Shown in pieces: positions 51,592 through 61,780 of a stretch of DNA of 64,000 bases (positions within the stretch are counted from its first letter, which is position 1; each line of letters opens with the position of its first letter). Under the pieces are notes generated by a model that saw nothing but the letters and a program-made list of their open reading frames with translations, was not told the origin of the DNA and did no database searches. Made by a program: the position numbers and the translations under genes. Origin of the DNA: Nematopogon swammerdamellus (Eukaryota; Arthropoda; Insecta; Lepidoptera; Adelidae); assembly GCA_946902875.1 (NCBI GenBank), contig OX336355.1, positions 17,145,347 to 17,209,346 on the forward strand. Direction: 5' to 3'.

Positions 51592-51900
51592 GAAAAAAAA
51601 AATCCTTAGCCAGAGCCAACCCAATATTCAGGACCAGGAGTCGCCGCTGGTCGAGAGACCAATGTTACAGTCGACAGAGCCAGACACCCCTCTCCACGCG
51701 AAACCACGCTCAGGGAGGCGCCATGCCAGCAGATTTGCGGACTGTTGCTAGGCTTTCTAGCCCGTTGATACGACGTTTGAAGAGACCCAGGTTAAAGGAT
51801 TCGGGAAACACACTCGCCGGGAGACAGTTCCATACCCTCGCGGTGCGAACAGAGAAACGGTTTTGAGGGCTTTTTTGGGAACGATTTTGGGGTCTCAAAA
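51592..51900 (-). pseudogene. LINE-F ORF2 C-terminus
   Basis: Minus-strand 62-codon frame: FSVRTARVWNCLPASVFPES, FNLGLFKRRINGLESLATVR and KSAGMAPP, then stop and LINE-F 3' UTR (CTGTCGACTGTAACATTGG on the minus strand). The final tail is replaced by unrelated sequence at 51600-51640. 5'-truncated. Confidence 0.8.
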
Positions 51901-52094
51901 TCTCATTATTTGTATGTAAGTAGTATCTATGTTCTATACATGTGTGTGCATGTATATGCTGTTTGTATTTTATGTATTGTAATAATAGGTATGTACGAGT
52001 ATGTTACATGTAGGTAGGTATTATTGTTTATTCATAAAAATAAAACACATATTCCTCCTCCGTTTCACTTGCACTACCCATACTTCTTTCTTTG
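51901..52094. other. unassigned interval
   Basis: AT-rich with TGTATG-type short repeats. Confidence 0.35.
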
Positions 52095-52240
52095 TATTTT
52101 ATTCCTCATCACCCAAAGGTTGACTGGAAGAAATCACTTGCAGTGATAAGTCCACCTTTGCGCGCTCCTGTATTTTTTGCTTCTAGTCGTGTACTGTTCT
52201 TCTTTCCCTTGCGTGCAATAGTTTCTATTCTATTCTAATC
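52095..52240 (+). repeat. LINE 3' tail (AAAGGTTGACTG family)
   Basis: CACCCAAAGGTTGACTGGAAG, GTGATAAGTCCACCTTTGC and (TTCTA)n end. Confidence 0.7.
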
Positions 52241-52347
52241 TGGTCAAGATCGGATTGGAAAGCGAGGCGGAATCGGCGTTTCCGCCGAGTACATTAATAG
52301 CAAAAAATTACAAAAAAAAACTGTGAAATAAAAAACATTTAAAAAAA

Positions 52348-52495
52348 TATAAAACCGCCTTCAAAAATGTATGAAATAAAAAAAATCGAAACCTATAGTT
52401 GAAGGTGGTGCTAAAGCCAGCAAAACTAACCGACCGCCTTCAACTCTAGGGTTCGATTTTTTTTTATTTCATACATTTTTGAAGGCGGTTTTTAT
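52348..52495. repeat. TTGAAGGCGGTTTT foldback MITE
   Basis: TATAAAACCGCCTTCAAAAA at the left and TTTTTGAAGGCGGTTTTTAT at the right, with arms of ~60 bp (ATGTATGAAATAAAAAAAAT / ATTTCATACAT). The central loop holds another GAAGGTGGT/ACCGCCTTC pair. Related to 15002-15113. Confidence 0.85.
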
Positions 52496-52502
52496 ATTTT
52501 TT

Positions 52503-52710
52503 CTTTCAATGCAGTGGTATAAATCCGGACGGGTTAAACCCTACCATCTAACAATGTAAGAAAGAAAAGTTTTATATGCAATCCGAACCACGGCCAGTCA
52601 CAAAGGTCGAACGATTAACCATCAAAGTTCTGACTGCGCCCGAGTGTGCTTAATATCTCGATTGAACGTCGATCCGTCAAAGCATCGAGCCACCGAAGCT
52701 GACTAAATTT
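52503..52710 (-). mobile_element. old Lep-B SINE, head half
   Basis: AATGCAGTGGTATAAATCCG, ATGCAATCCGAACCACGGCC, GAGCCACCGAAGCTGAC. Many substitutions. Confidence 0.7.
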
Positions 52711-53439
52711 TAAGTCACAAAGTTCTCAGTCGATAACTATAGTGGCGTGTTAGAGGTTAACGTAACCGAGTTACGGACTAACCCCAAATTCGAAATGGAG
52801 CAGCTTAAAAGCCTCATTTATGGTGAAACAGTTTGAGGGACATTTAACTTGAATGTACTATTATAAAGTAGTCTGCATGTATGTCTGTCTTCTGTTACAG
52901 GTTACTTACGCGGTTTCCTCAACCGCGCACTTCGCTAGAATTCGGGGAATGCGAAGCGGCCACCTTTTATTTAAGACTTAACTTGCGGTGATGAAATCGA
53001 CCCTTGGAAATGCATGTAAATTATTTATGAATTAAACGTTAACAGTTTTGCAAAACAAGTCTTAGGTACGATTTTCAATATCTACACGAGTATAAGACGT
53101 CAAACTTCTAAGCATAATTCAGATAGATAAAATCCGACAATGCCGCGGGCGGATCCGCCAGCAATTGCTAGTTAACTATAAAGCATCTTTACGAGCTCGG
53201 GAATAATTTACAAAATGGCTGCGTTAAGAACCGCTTTGTTTATGGAAACGATGAGAAAGATCCTGAAAATTGTGTTGAAGAAATTAACAGAAAATGACAA
53301 GTAGGTACATAATTTATTATGTCAGCCTCGGCGGTGTTTTGCATTTTAATTTTGCTGTAAAATGCAAAAAAAAGCAAAAAGAAGAAAGGGGCTTCGCTTT
53401 TGCGAAAATAATTAAATATAATTAATTAATAATGTATTG
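52711..53439. other. unassigned interval
   Basis: Includes a decayed GCCGCGGGCGGATCCGCC-type repeat end near 53141. No gene. Confidence 0.35.
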
Positions 53440-53812
53440 TACATATCACACACGCTGAATCCTGACAATCGGGGTAAGCAGAGTAATCGGTTTTGTGCTG
53501 CTAGTACTCTTGTAAATTATAGCACAACACCGACCACCACGTTTCGCAAAGTATTCGAACAAGATATCTATCAAGCAGCATGTAAGGCACGAAGGAAGAC
53601 CCACCTGCTGCATGACTCCGTGGAAGTACCGTGGGAAGGTGAGAGGTGGCGAGCTTGTCGCCCTTTAGCACGGAATCTTGCCCTTATCCCTTTGTTGCCT
53701 TTTACGACATGCACGGGGAGAGATGCAGCGGGGCTATTATTTTTACGTACCGGCCCCACACTGTTAACGTACCGGCCCCACACTGTTCACGTACCGGCCC
53801 CACACGATACGG
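53440..53812 (-). repeat. Lep-P repeat with duplicated head
   Basis: ATCACACACGCTGAATCCTG to GTACCGGCCCCACACTGTT. The head GTACCGGCCCCACAC is present three times in tandem (53747-53806). The 211-codon frame across it and the following array is not a gene. Confidence 0.8.
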
Positions 53813-54062
53813 TATTGTATTGTATTATATTGTATTGTATTGTATTGTATTGTATTGTATTGTATTGCATTGCATTGCATTGCATTGCATTGCATTGCAT
53901 TGCATTGCATTGCATTGCATTGCATTGCATTGCATTGCATTGCATTGCATTGCATTGCATTGCATTGCATTGCATTGCATTGCATTGCATTGCATTGCAT
54001 TGCATTGCATTGCATTGCATTGCATTACATTGTATTGTATTGTATTGTATTGTATTGTGTTG
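53813..54062 (+). repeat. TTGTA/TTGCA pentanucleotide array
   Basis: About 50 uninterrupted 5-bp units: TTGTA for ~10 units, TTGCA for ~32, then TTGTA for ~7. Because five is not a multiple of three, all six frames stay open here and yield meaningless MQCNA/HCIAL proteins. Confidence 0.95.
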
Positions 54063-54080
54063 TTCATGTTAAGTGTGCAA

Positions 54081-54475
54081 TTTCGGCGTACTGAGCAATC
54101 GAGCGCAGTGCGCGCGTTTATATGGTGAATTTTTCAGTTTTTGTTTGTTTAAAAATTATTAGGATTAGTTTTTTTCAAATAATGCTGCTTTAGTGTCTTA
54201 AGCTAGAAAATTAAATTCCCTATACAACGACGTAAATTTTATTCCAAAATAATTATCCAGTATGGAGCTAGCTCGACATAAGAAATTAAAACAGAGTCAC
54301 ATTCAGAAATTTTTTTCACCATGAAAAAATATTCTAAATTTTAAAATCCTGCTTCAGTGTGTAGTGCATATTATCTAGTTAAAAAAAACATTTTTGATTC
54401 ATATTATGTACTTCATAGAACTTAATTTTTGTTTGAATTAAAAAAAAATAACACATTTTCGTCGACAAGTAACAT
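54081..54475 (-). repeat. dispersed ~395-bp repeat, copy 2
   Basis: CAATCGAGCGCAGTGCGCGC, CCAGTATGGAGCTAGCTCG and TATTATGTACTTCATAGAAC match 31290-31690 in reverse. Confidence 0.75.
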
Positions 54476-54544
54476 ATTTCATCGCGCTTTGCCCGTTCTA
54501 TAAACTTTAGTTATGTGTTTTCAGGTACTTAGCTTAGCTTTTGT

Positions 54545-54860
54545 ACCGTGTGGGGCCGGTACTTTAAAAGAATAGCCCCGCTGCATCTCTCCCCGTGTAT
54601 GTCGTAAAAGGCGACTAAGGGATATGACTCCCTTCTTATATTACTAGGTTTAGCCCGCCCGGGTTGGTACCACCGCACTGAATGAAACGTCTCGGTCGAA
54701 ACGGCTATGTAAATAGTTTGTGTTTTCCGTCCAGTTCAGTGTAGCCGGCACGACCGAAGGGAAGCACTGACGTGGCACCTAGTTCACCCGGTGTTATAAG
54801 CTGACATCACGGATGATGTAGGTGATGTAGCCAACCGTGTCAGATACCATAAAAAAACAT
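54545..54860 (+). mobile_element. Lep-B SINE, GGGGCCGGTAC head, full length
   Basis: TACCGTGTGGGGCCGGTAC to GTGTCAGATACCATAAAAAA. Confidence 0.85.
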
Positions 54861-54865
54861 TTAAA

Positions 54866-55048
54866 AAAAGAGGCGTGAATGGGCATCTGTCAGGCCGGCA
54901 TGGCTTTCGCAACCGCCGCATACGACCGAATGTCCATGGGCGCCGCTAGACACCTTATGGGTGGCTCGGCGCCATATGTCGCACTTTCAATAAAAAAAAG
55001 GTCTTTTTAGGAAAGAGCCTTTATACAGCCTATACCTTGACAGGTTCT
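54866..55048 (+). repeat. left arm of a ~180-bp inverted repeat (LINE-E tail plus flank)
   Basis: LINE-E tail (GCCGGCATGGCTTTCGC, CATATGTCGCACTTTCAATA) followed by GGTCTTTTTAGGAAAGAGCC and CAGCCTATACCTTGACAGG. The inverted partner is at 56930-57095. Confidence 0.85.
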
Positions 55049-55064
55049 ATAGTATTTAGTTAAA

Positions 55065-56266
55065 GCTGTGCCCGCGGCTCCGCCCGCTCTCATATTTCAC
55101 TTCACTGCTAACCTCATAAGCCATTTAGCGTTATTGTAAGTAGCCTATAGTTGATGGGAAGAATCAAGCTATCCGTAGAATTTTGTTTTAATGAAATCGG
55201 TTCAGTGGTTCTCGAGTTATAAGCGGACAGACAGACACTCAGACATACAGAAAGCAGACGTTGGATTTTATTATAGGTAAGGATATACCTTGACAGGTTC
55301 TATAGTATTTAGTTAAAGCTGTGCCCGCGGCTCCGCCCGCTCTCATATTTCACTTCACTGCTAACCTCATAAGCCATTTAGCGTGATAGTAAGTAGCCTA
55401 TAGTTGATGGGAAGAATCAAGCTATCCGTAGAATTTTGTTTTATTAAAATCGGTTCGGTGGTTCTCGAGTTATAAGCGGACAGACAGACATACACTCAGA
55501 CACTCAGACACTCAGACACTCAAACAGAAAGCAGACGTTGGATTTTATTATAGGTACAAGCGGTGCCCGCGGCTCCGCCCGCTCTCATATTTCACTTCAC
55601 TGCTAACCTCATAAGCCATTTAGCGTTATTGTAAGTAGCCTATAGTTGATGGGAAGAATCAAGCTATCCGTAGAATTTTGTTTTAATGAAATCGGTTCAG
55701 TGGTTCTCGAGTTATAAGCGGACAGACAGACACTCAGACATACAGAAAGCAGACGTTGGATTTTATTAAGGATATACCTTGACAGGTTCTATAGTATTTA
55801 GTTAAAGCTGTGCCCGCGGCTCCGCCCGCTCTCATATTTCACTTCACTGCTAACCTCATAAGCCATTTAGCGTGATAGTAAGTAGCCTATAGTTGATGGG
55901 AAGAATCAAGCTATCCGTAGAATTTTGTTTTATTAAAATCGGTTCGGTGGTTCTCGAGTTATAAGCGGACAGACAGACATACACTCAGACACTCAGACAC
56001 TCAGACACTCAAACAGAAAGCAGACGTTGGATTTTATTATAGGTACAAGCGGTGCCCGCGGCTCCGCCCGCTCTCATATTTCACTTCACTGCTAACCTCA
56101 TAAGCCATTTAGCGTTATTGTAAGTAGCCTATAGTTGATGGGAAGAATCAAGCTATCCGTAGAATTTTGTTTTAATGAAATCGGTTCAGTGGTTCTCGAG
56201 TTATAAGCGGACAGACAGACACTCAGACATACAGAAAGCAGACGTTGGATTTTATTATAGGTAAGG
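55065..56266 (+). repeat. Lep-D higher-order tandem array, five monomers
   Basis: Monomers start (GCTGTGCCCG or GCGGTGCCCG) at 55065, 55318, 55560, 55807 and 56049. Variants alternate: 1, 3, 5 read TTAGCGTTATTG and TTTTAATGAAATCGG; 2 and 4 read TTAGCGTGATAG and TATTAAAATCGGTTCGG. Dimer period is about 490 bp. The spacer CCTTGACAGGTTCTATAG precedes monomers 1, 2 and 4 only. Confidence 0.9.
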
Positions 56267-56667
56267 AAGGGTGTGTTGTCAGGTACTTAGCTTCCTTTTG
56301 GGTCCACCGAGTATGAGGAACACTTCGTACCTACTTTAGCGATGATGTTATGATAATTCATGCATACATACAAATTATTTCAACCAATTAAACATGTTCA
56401 AAGTACGCATTTACCATCGCGCCTCGGCATTGCGCACGGCTGGGTAAGCAGCGCCCCGCGAGATCGTTTCATTCCGCAGAACATTTTGTGAGCGAAGACG
56501 TGTGGAAATATAGAGCGACATTTATAAGGAAGTATATTTTAATGTTTCTGCTGTAAATGAAGATACTAATAACTAAATAATTAAAACCTAACTAACAAAT
56601 GTATAACATTGATAAAATTAACCTAATAAATAAATAAAGATTATGTTATTATTTATATTATGTTTAA
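56267..56667. other. unassigned interval
   Basis: CAGGTACTTAGCTTCCTTTTG at 56279 echoes CAGGTACTTAGCTTAGCTTTTG at 54525, so the array flanks may share ancestry. No gene. Confidence 0.35.
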
Positions 56668-56880
56668 AAAAACCGGCCAAGTGCGAGTCGAAAACGCGCA
56701 CCGAGGTTTCCGTACCACAAAAAAAAATATATATTGAAAAAGACACGTCTCTTGTATGGGAACCCCCCTAAATTTTTTACTTTTTCTATTTTTTATTATT
56801 TCTTATATCCGCCATAATAACACATATTCTGTGAAAATTTCAAACGGCTACCTATTACGGTTCCAAAGATACAGCAGTAG

Positions 56881-56911
<31 letters not shown>

Positions 56912-56915
56912 GGGC
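56668..56915 (+). repeat. Lep-C repeat
   Basis: AAAACCGGCCAAGTGCGAGTC, CGCCATAATAACACATATTC, (GACA)n; the end is replaced by the inverted-repeat arm. Confidence 0.85.
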
Positions 56916-56929
56916 TTCCTAAAAACCTG

Positions 56930-57150
56930 TCAAGGTATAGGCTGTATAAAGGCTCTTTCCTAAAAGACCTTTTTCTTTTTTTTATTGAAAGTGCGACATA
57001 TGGCGCCCATAAGGTGTCTAACGACGCCCGTGGACATTCGGTCGTATGCGGGGTTGCGAATGCCATGCCGGCCTGACAGGTACCCATTCGGGCCCCTCTT
57101 GAAGGACCCGAGACTGCACTTGTGGGGGGGAATAAATGAGCAGGGAGATC
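56930..57150 (-). repeat. right arm of inverted repeat and LINE-E tail
   Basis: ACCTGTCAAGGTATAGGCTG, GGCTCTTTCCTAAAAGACC, TTGAAAGTGCGACATATGGC, CGAATGCCATGCCGGCCTG and on to GACTGCACTTGTGG. Reverse of 54866-55048, extending further into LINE-E. Confidence 0.85.
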
Positions 57151-58426
57151 GTTCCTTACACCAGCATTGATTTATGTATGTCTACACTGATAATTATAAA
57201 GAGGAAACTTTGTAAGTTTGGATGTACGAGGTAATCTTGTAGCGTATATTTCTTGCACCCCGGTATAGGCGAGTCGGTACGGGTCGTGGGGATGTTGAGG
57301 AAGGCAGGTTGGGCGCCAGGACCTGATTTACGGCTGTGTCCAAGCCGGAATAAAAACTTGCAGAGTCGAAAACAAGTCTTATAATTAAACAGCCGCTGAA
57401 ATATTTGAACATAGCTTAGTACACTTTGATTATTATAATACTTTATATGCTATATCAATACAGGCCTTAGATATTAACAAAAACTCACATCAATACGAGA
57501 CGGCTGTTATATAACAATTAATTAATCAATATGACGAAATAAAATATTTAGGCATCGCCCAGATGAACAAGATGTTATTTCTATTCTGTTGTCACACTGA
57601 CAGGAAAGTATTATTTTGACACTATGTCATTTTAAACACGCAACAATCTTCGAAAATCCTCTTTGGTTGTCCAATTACCCTTGCGGTTAATTCCCCTCCG
57701 TTATATGCCACTTTACATTTGTTTAAAGTCCCACTTCCTACTAACATACAAACGATACTGAATACTAACAATTCCCATGTTATAAAATATATATTAAAAT
57801 TTATAAAATGTAATGACGTAAGACTGTAATTAATTATATATAAATATATGTATAATGTTTTAGTTATTTATTTTCATCTTCTTATTTACAACTAAGTATG
57901 TGTCTTCCAGAATTTGTGCATGCAAACTAGTAACTTCAAATGCTTCGTTCCTTTCAACATTATTTTGTTTTATATATTATAAAAAGTAATCACAAATTTA
58001 TACCGTGCAACTCCGTCACTGGATACTGGCAGTAATAAACGAATTTCCTATTCGTTTGGTTGCCACTATTTAAAAAAAGAAGAAGAAGAAGAATCTTCGA
58101 AAATAATAAGCCGATTTTAAATATTCTTTGACCAATATGCCGCCCGTTTTCAGGGTTAAAAAACTCCAGGCTGTAACTTTGGAGGAAATAGAAGTATGTA
58201 GCATAATTTCTTGCTTCTACGTAATCATAAAACAGCTTATCTGTACGTTTGTTTATCTTCAAATATTAGTCCGTTCGACCCTGAGTGAAACCAAGGCTAG
58301 GCCAACATGTGGCCGCGTTCCGTAATACGTATATAAGCAAAATGCGTTCCAGATGTTGCAATCTAGACCATATTGAACTTGGCGTTACTGTGCACTAAAT
58401 CCGTGCCTTCTAAGCGTGTAGCGAGC
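57151..58426. other. unassigned AT-rich interval
   Basis: Short frames on both strands without motifs; GAAGAAGAAGAAGAA near 58080. Nothing supported. Confidence 0.4.
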
Positions 58427-58520
58427 GACGACGAAGACGTCGCGTCGGCGGATGCGTCCACTGCTGGACATACGCCTCCTCAAGTTTCGTCCAGTCCTCT
58501 CGGCCTTCGTCAGTACGAAA
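58427..58520 (-). repeat. LINE ORF C-terminal scrap
   Basis: CCACTGCTGGACATACGCCT resembles the CCACTGCTGGACATAGGCCT of the 117-bp retroposon; likely the same LINE family end. Confidence 0.5.
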
Positions 58521-58539
58521 CCACTGTGCTATGTGAATA

Positions 58540-58990
58540 AAAAACCGGCCAAGTGCGAGTCGAACTCGCGCACCGAGGTTTCCGTATCGCCATATCATGG
58601 CTAGCGCCACTCACGCCATCTAGATGGCGTGTTATGAAATGCTTCATATTAGTTAAATGTCATGATTAGTTCAAATGTTTCATAATCTATTCGGTAGATG
58701 GCGCGCGCGCATACACTTTTTGGTTGCTTCTATGGGAACCCCCATGAGTTCTTTACTTTTCCTTACTTTTATTATTTGTTGTTATATCGGCCATAATAAC
58801 ACATATTCTGTGAAAATTTCAACGGGCTACCTATTACGGTTCAAGAAATACAGCCCTCGGACAGACAGACGGGCGGGCGGACGGACAGACAGACAGACAG
58901 ACGGACGGACGGACGGACAGACAGACAGACAGACGGCGTAGGCTTAGTAATCTTCCGTAGGCTTCCGTACGGGATACGGAAACCTAAAAA
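58540..58990 (+). repeat. Lep-C repeat, long copy
   Basis: AACCGGCCAAGTGCGAGTCG, CTAGCGCCACTCACGCCATC, GATGGCGCGCGCGCATACAC, an extended (GACA)n/(GGAC)n tract, and GGGATACGGAAACCTAAAAA. It ends about 90 bp before the Transib-like element. Confidence 0.85.
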
Positions 58991-60060
58991 TCAGCGCTTG
59001 AAACAAATTCTTACACGCACTCTGCGAATAAAGCGGTGGTGTACAAGAAGTTCGCGCTAAAAAATTCCGCACCGCACGGCACACTATGGATCGAGAAACG
59101 GCCTCCATAGTATTACGAGATTTTTTTCGCAAACTTGATTTTTTTTGAAAAACTGTTTTTGTTATATTTAGGGTTACATAAGATAATACCAAATATATAG
59201 TTGTAGTGATATCAGTCAAGTAGATATTTTATTAAAAATACTTGAAGTTTTCAGTTGTATGGGACGGAGAATGTTTAGTCGATTTTTTCAAAAGTCTTTC
59301 GAGGTGTCGCAGATCTTTTAATACACCATGAAGTAGACCACGAGTGTAATAAGACCACATAAAAACTGTAACCCAATTCGACCCGGTATAGAAAATATCT
59401 AAGTCCGAATTTACAAATTTTTGTCTATTTTCTTTATACATTATTTATGGTTTAACTTTAGAATTAATTACATTTTCTTATGTTTTGTGATTGCCAAGTG
59501 TGTAAGTTATACTAATTGGTACATTATGTAACAACTATACCTACCACTGTGGTCGAAAATACCCTCCAATATTTGTAGCGTTTTAAATGTTTATTCGTTA
59601 TTCATAATTGATTTGAGGACATATTAAATAAACAAATATGTGAAGACGCGTAGCTTGACAGTACGTATGTATGTTAGGTTCAAATATATAAAGTATATAT
59701 ATATATATTTTATATTTTAAAATTTGCAATGTATGGGACGGAGAACATTATATTTATTTTGCCGGACTACAAAGATGTGTCAACTCTTATTAGCAAGGTT
59801 GTGTAGCACAACATAAAAATAAACACAATCAGTAAAAAAAAATTTTGAAAGGTGCAGCCTTCCGAGTATCGACAGGTCAAAGTATAGCATTTTTTACCTT
59901 TTTTCTTTAACAGTAATTTTTGGTTACATTATGATTGTACAATTATTAAGCAGGTATGCAAATATGTGAGGCATATAATTCTATATCAGATATGTACACA
60001 CCATTCCGATTAACAGTGTAAAAAAATAGCAATATTTTTATTTAATAAAACTGAAAACAT

Positions 60061-60382
60061 TTTTGTTTTATGGAAACTGACACGGTTGGGTACATCACTT
60101 ACAACATCCGTGATGTCAGCCCATAACACCGGGTGAACTTGGTGCCACGTCAGCCTTCCCTTCGGTCGTGCCGGCTACACTGAACTGGACGGAAAACACA
60201 AACTATTTACATAGCCGTTTCGACCGACCTTTCATTCAGTGCGGTGGTACCAACCCGGGCGGGTTAAACCCTACCACCTAGTAATATAAGAAGGGAGTCA
60301 TATCCCTTAGTCGCCTTTTACGACATACACGGGGAGAGATGCAGTGGGGCTATTCTTTTAAAGTACCGGCCCCACACGGTAC
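60061..60382 (-). mobile_element. Lep-B SINE in the left arm of the Transib-like element
   Basis: Complete minus-strand copy with the GGGGCCGGTAC head (TACTTTAAAAGAATAGCCCC in sense) and a GTGTCAGTTTCCATAAAACAA tail. Target duplication AAACAT at 60055-60060 and 60383-60388. The right arm has the unoccupied site (ATGTTTTCAG at 62273), so both ends of this SINE form are known exactly. Confidence 0.95.
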
Positions 60383-60965
60383 AAACATTATAGTACATTA
60401 TTCGAAACTGTTAAGAACTAACAAAGTCTTAACAGTAACGTGATGTTGAACGTGACGGAAAAGAGGATGTACATAAAAAAAAAATTGTGAACGCACTTTC
60501 TCAAGATGTAAAAAAAATTTCTATTCAAAATTATTCACCAAAATAAATTTTATAAAAAAATTGTTTTATATAAAATTTGAGCCGGTATAGAAAATATGTA
60601 AGTCCAAATTTGTAGATTTTTGTTTTCTTTCCTTTAAATATAATTTACAGTTTTAGAATAGAACATAAATACAAGGCTTTGCAGCTCATTCATTATGACG
60701 ACGCATTAGATACTAATTACCATTCGGTAAGACGAAAACATTCCCACATCCCTGTTTGTGAAACCCCACTATATTGGTAAAAACCGGTTTAGTACATCAG
60801 GTGGTGTCCTTTGGTCGCGAATTTCAGTTTAGTATTTGTTCAACGCGCGTAAGGGACGGATTTCTCCTTTCGAAACGAGTTATCGCTGTTTTCAAATACT
60901 TTCCTTCTTGCATTATTACTTGAAAACTAGGTACATTTTCGGTTCGAACTCTAACATTTTACAAA

Positions 60966-61780
60966 ATGAAAGAGTTTAAATCAAATCTGAAACTTTTTGT
61001 TTTCCTAAAAAACGAGCAAGGCCTCTCCGACCCAAACATACTATTTGACAAGTTTTCCGTTCATATATCTGATGAAAACCGTGATCAATTCAAGTGTTTT
61101 TGTAAAACCTACTTGTCTAATATGTATAAAAAGTGGAAAAGTACAAATTATTCGTTCAGTTTCTTCAAATGCAAATTTGAAACATGGTTGACGTCAGAAA
61201 CCATTCGTCAAACCATTCGTGCCGCAATCACCAGCAAAACAGCATTCAGAAGCTTCAACATCTCCTAAACCAGAGTTCAGTCCTCGAAAACAATTCCACG
61301 AACTTCACTACCAGCAAAAAAGGCGCAGAACCGCACATCTGTGTACGGAAAATGACTTCGACGAGCTCGTAAAGGTATTAATACGGAAAGACATGATGTT
61401 GCTGAGGTGCTTAAGTTTCTTCTGGAAAATTCAGATGAGGTTGGTAGAATAAAGGAATACATTCAAGTTAAAAAAAAACACAATACTCGCCGGAGAAAGC
61501 CCTCAGCCTCTTCAGTTCCCAGCAACTCTCCAAATCGCAATACTGCGAACTACGGGCAACGGCAATTGGAGCAGGAGTTGAACTGTATCCCTTATACTAT
61601 CAGCTCCAAAAAAAGGTCGAGTGTTACCGTCCGAAAGAAAGTGTCAAGGTCACGGAAGTGGGAGCACGTGTTTTTGCAGCATACAATAATGCAGGAAGGA
61701 AAGTATTTGAAAACAGCGATAACTCGTGTCGAAAGGAGAGATCCGTCACTTACGAGCGTTGAACAGATAATAAAGTGAAA
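60966..61780 (+). pseudogene. Transib-transposase-like N-terminal region, frameshifted
   Basis: ATG at 60966 in ACAAAATGAAAG. Frame 1: MKEFKSNLKLFVFLKNEQGL, then FKCFCKTYLSNMYKKWKSTN, FFKCKFETWL. A shift near 61220-61265 leads into KQFHELHYQQKRRRTAHLCT and DFDELVKVL; a second shift near 61385 restores the first frame: DVAEVLKFLLENSDEVGRIK, then a basic RRRKPSASSV stretch, and a C-terminus IMQEGKYLKTAITRVERRDP lying inside the right inverted arm. The layout (an aromatic/Lys KKWK...F...WL segment, then KxFxELSxxxKRRKTxxL, then DVAxVLKxLLEN) resembles the N-terminal region of Transib transposases as I remember it. Catalytic DDE parts of a ~650-residue enzyme are absent. Non-functional; family call is inferred mainly from the element's ends. 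Confidence 0.55.

Noticed and set aside
53437..54128. Long ORFs of up to 211 codons on both strands
   Set aside because: They run through a 5-bp repeat that contains no stop in any frame; the products are pure MQCNA/HCIAL repeats plus Lep-P sequence.
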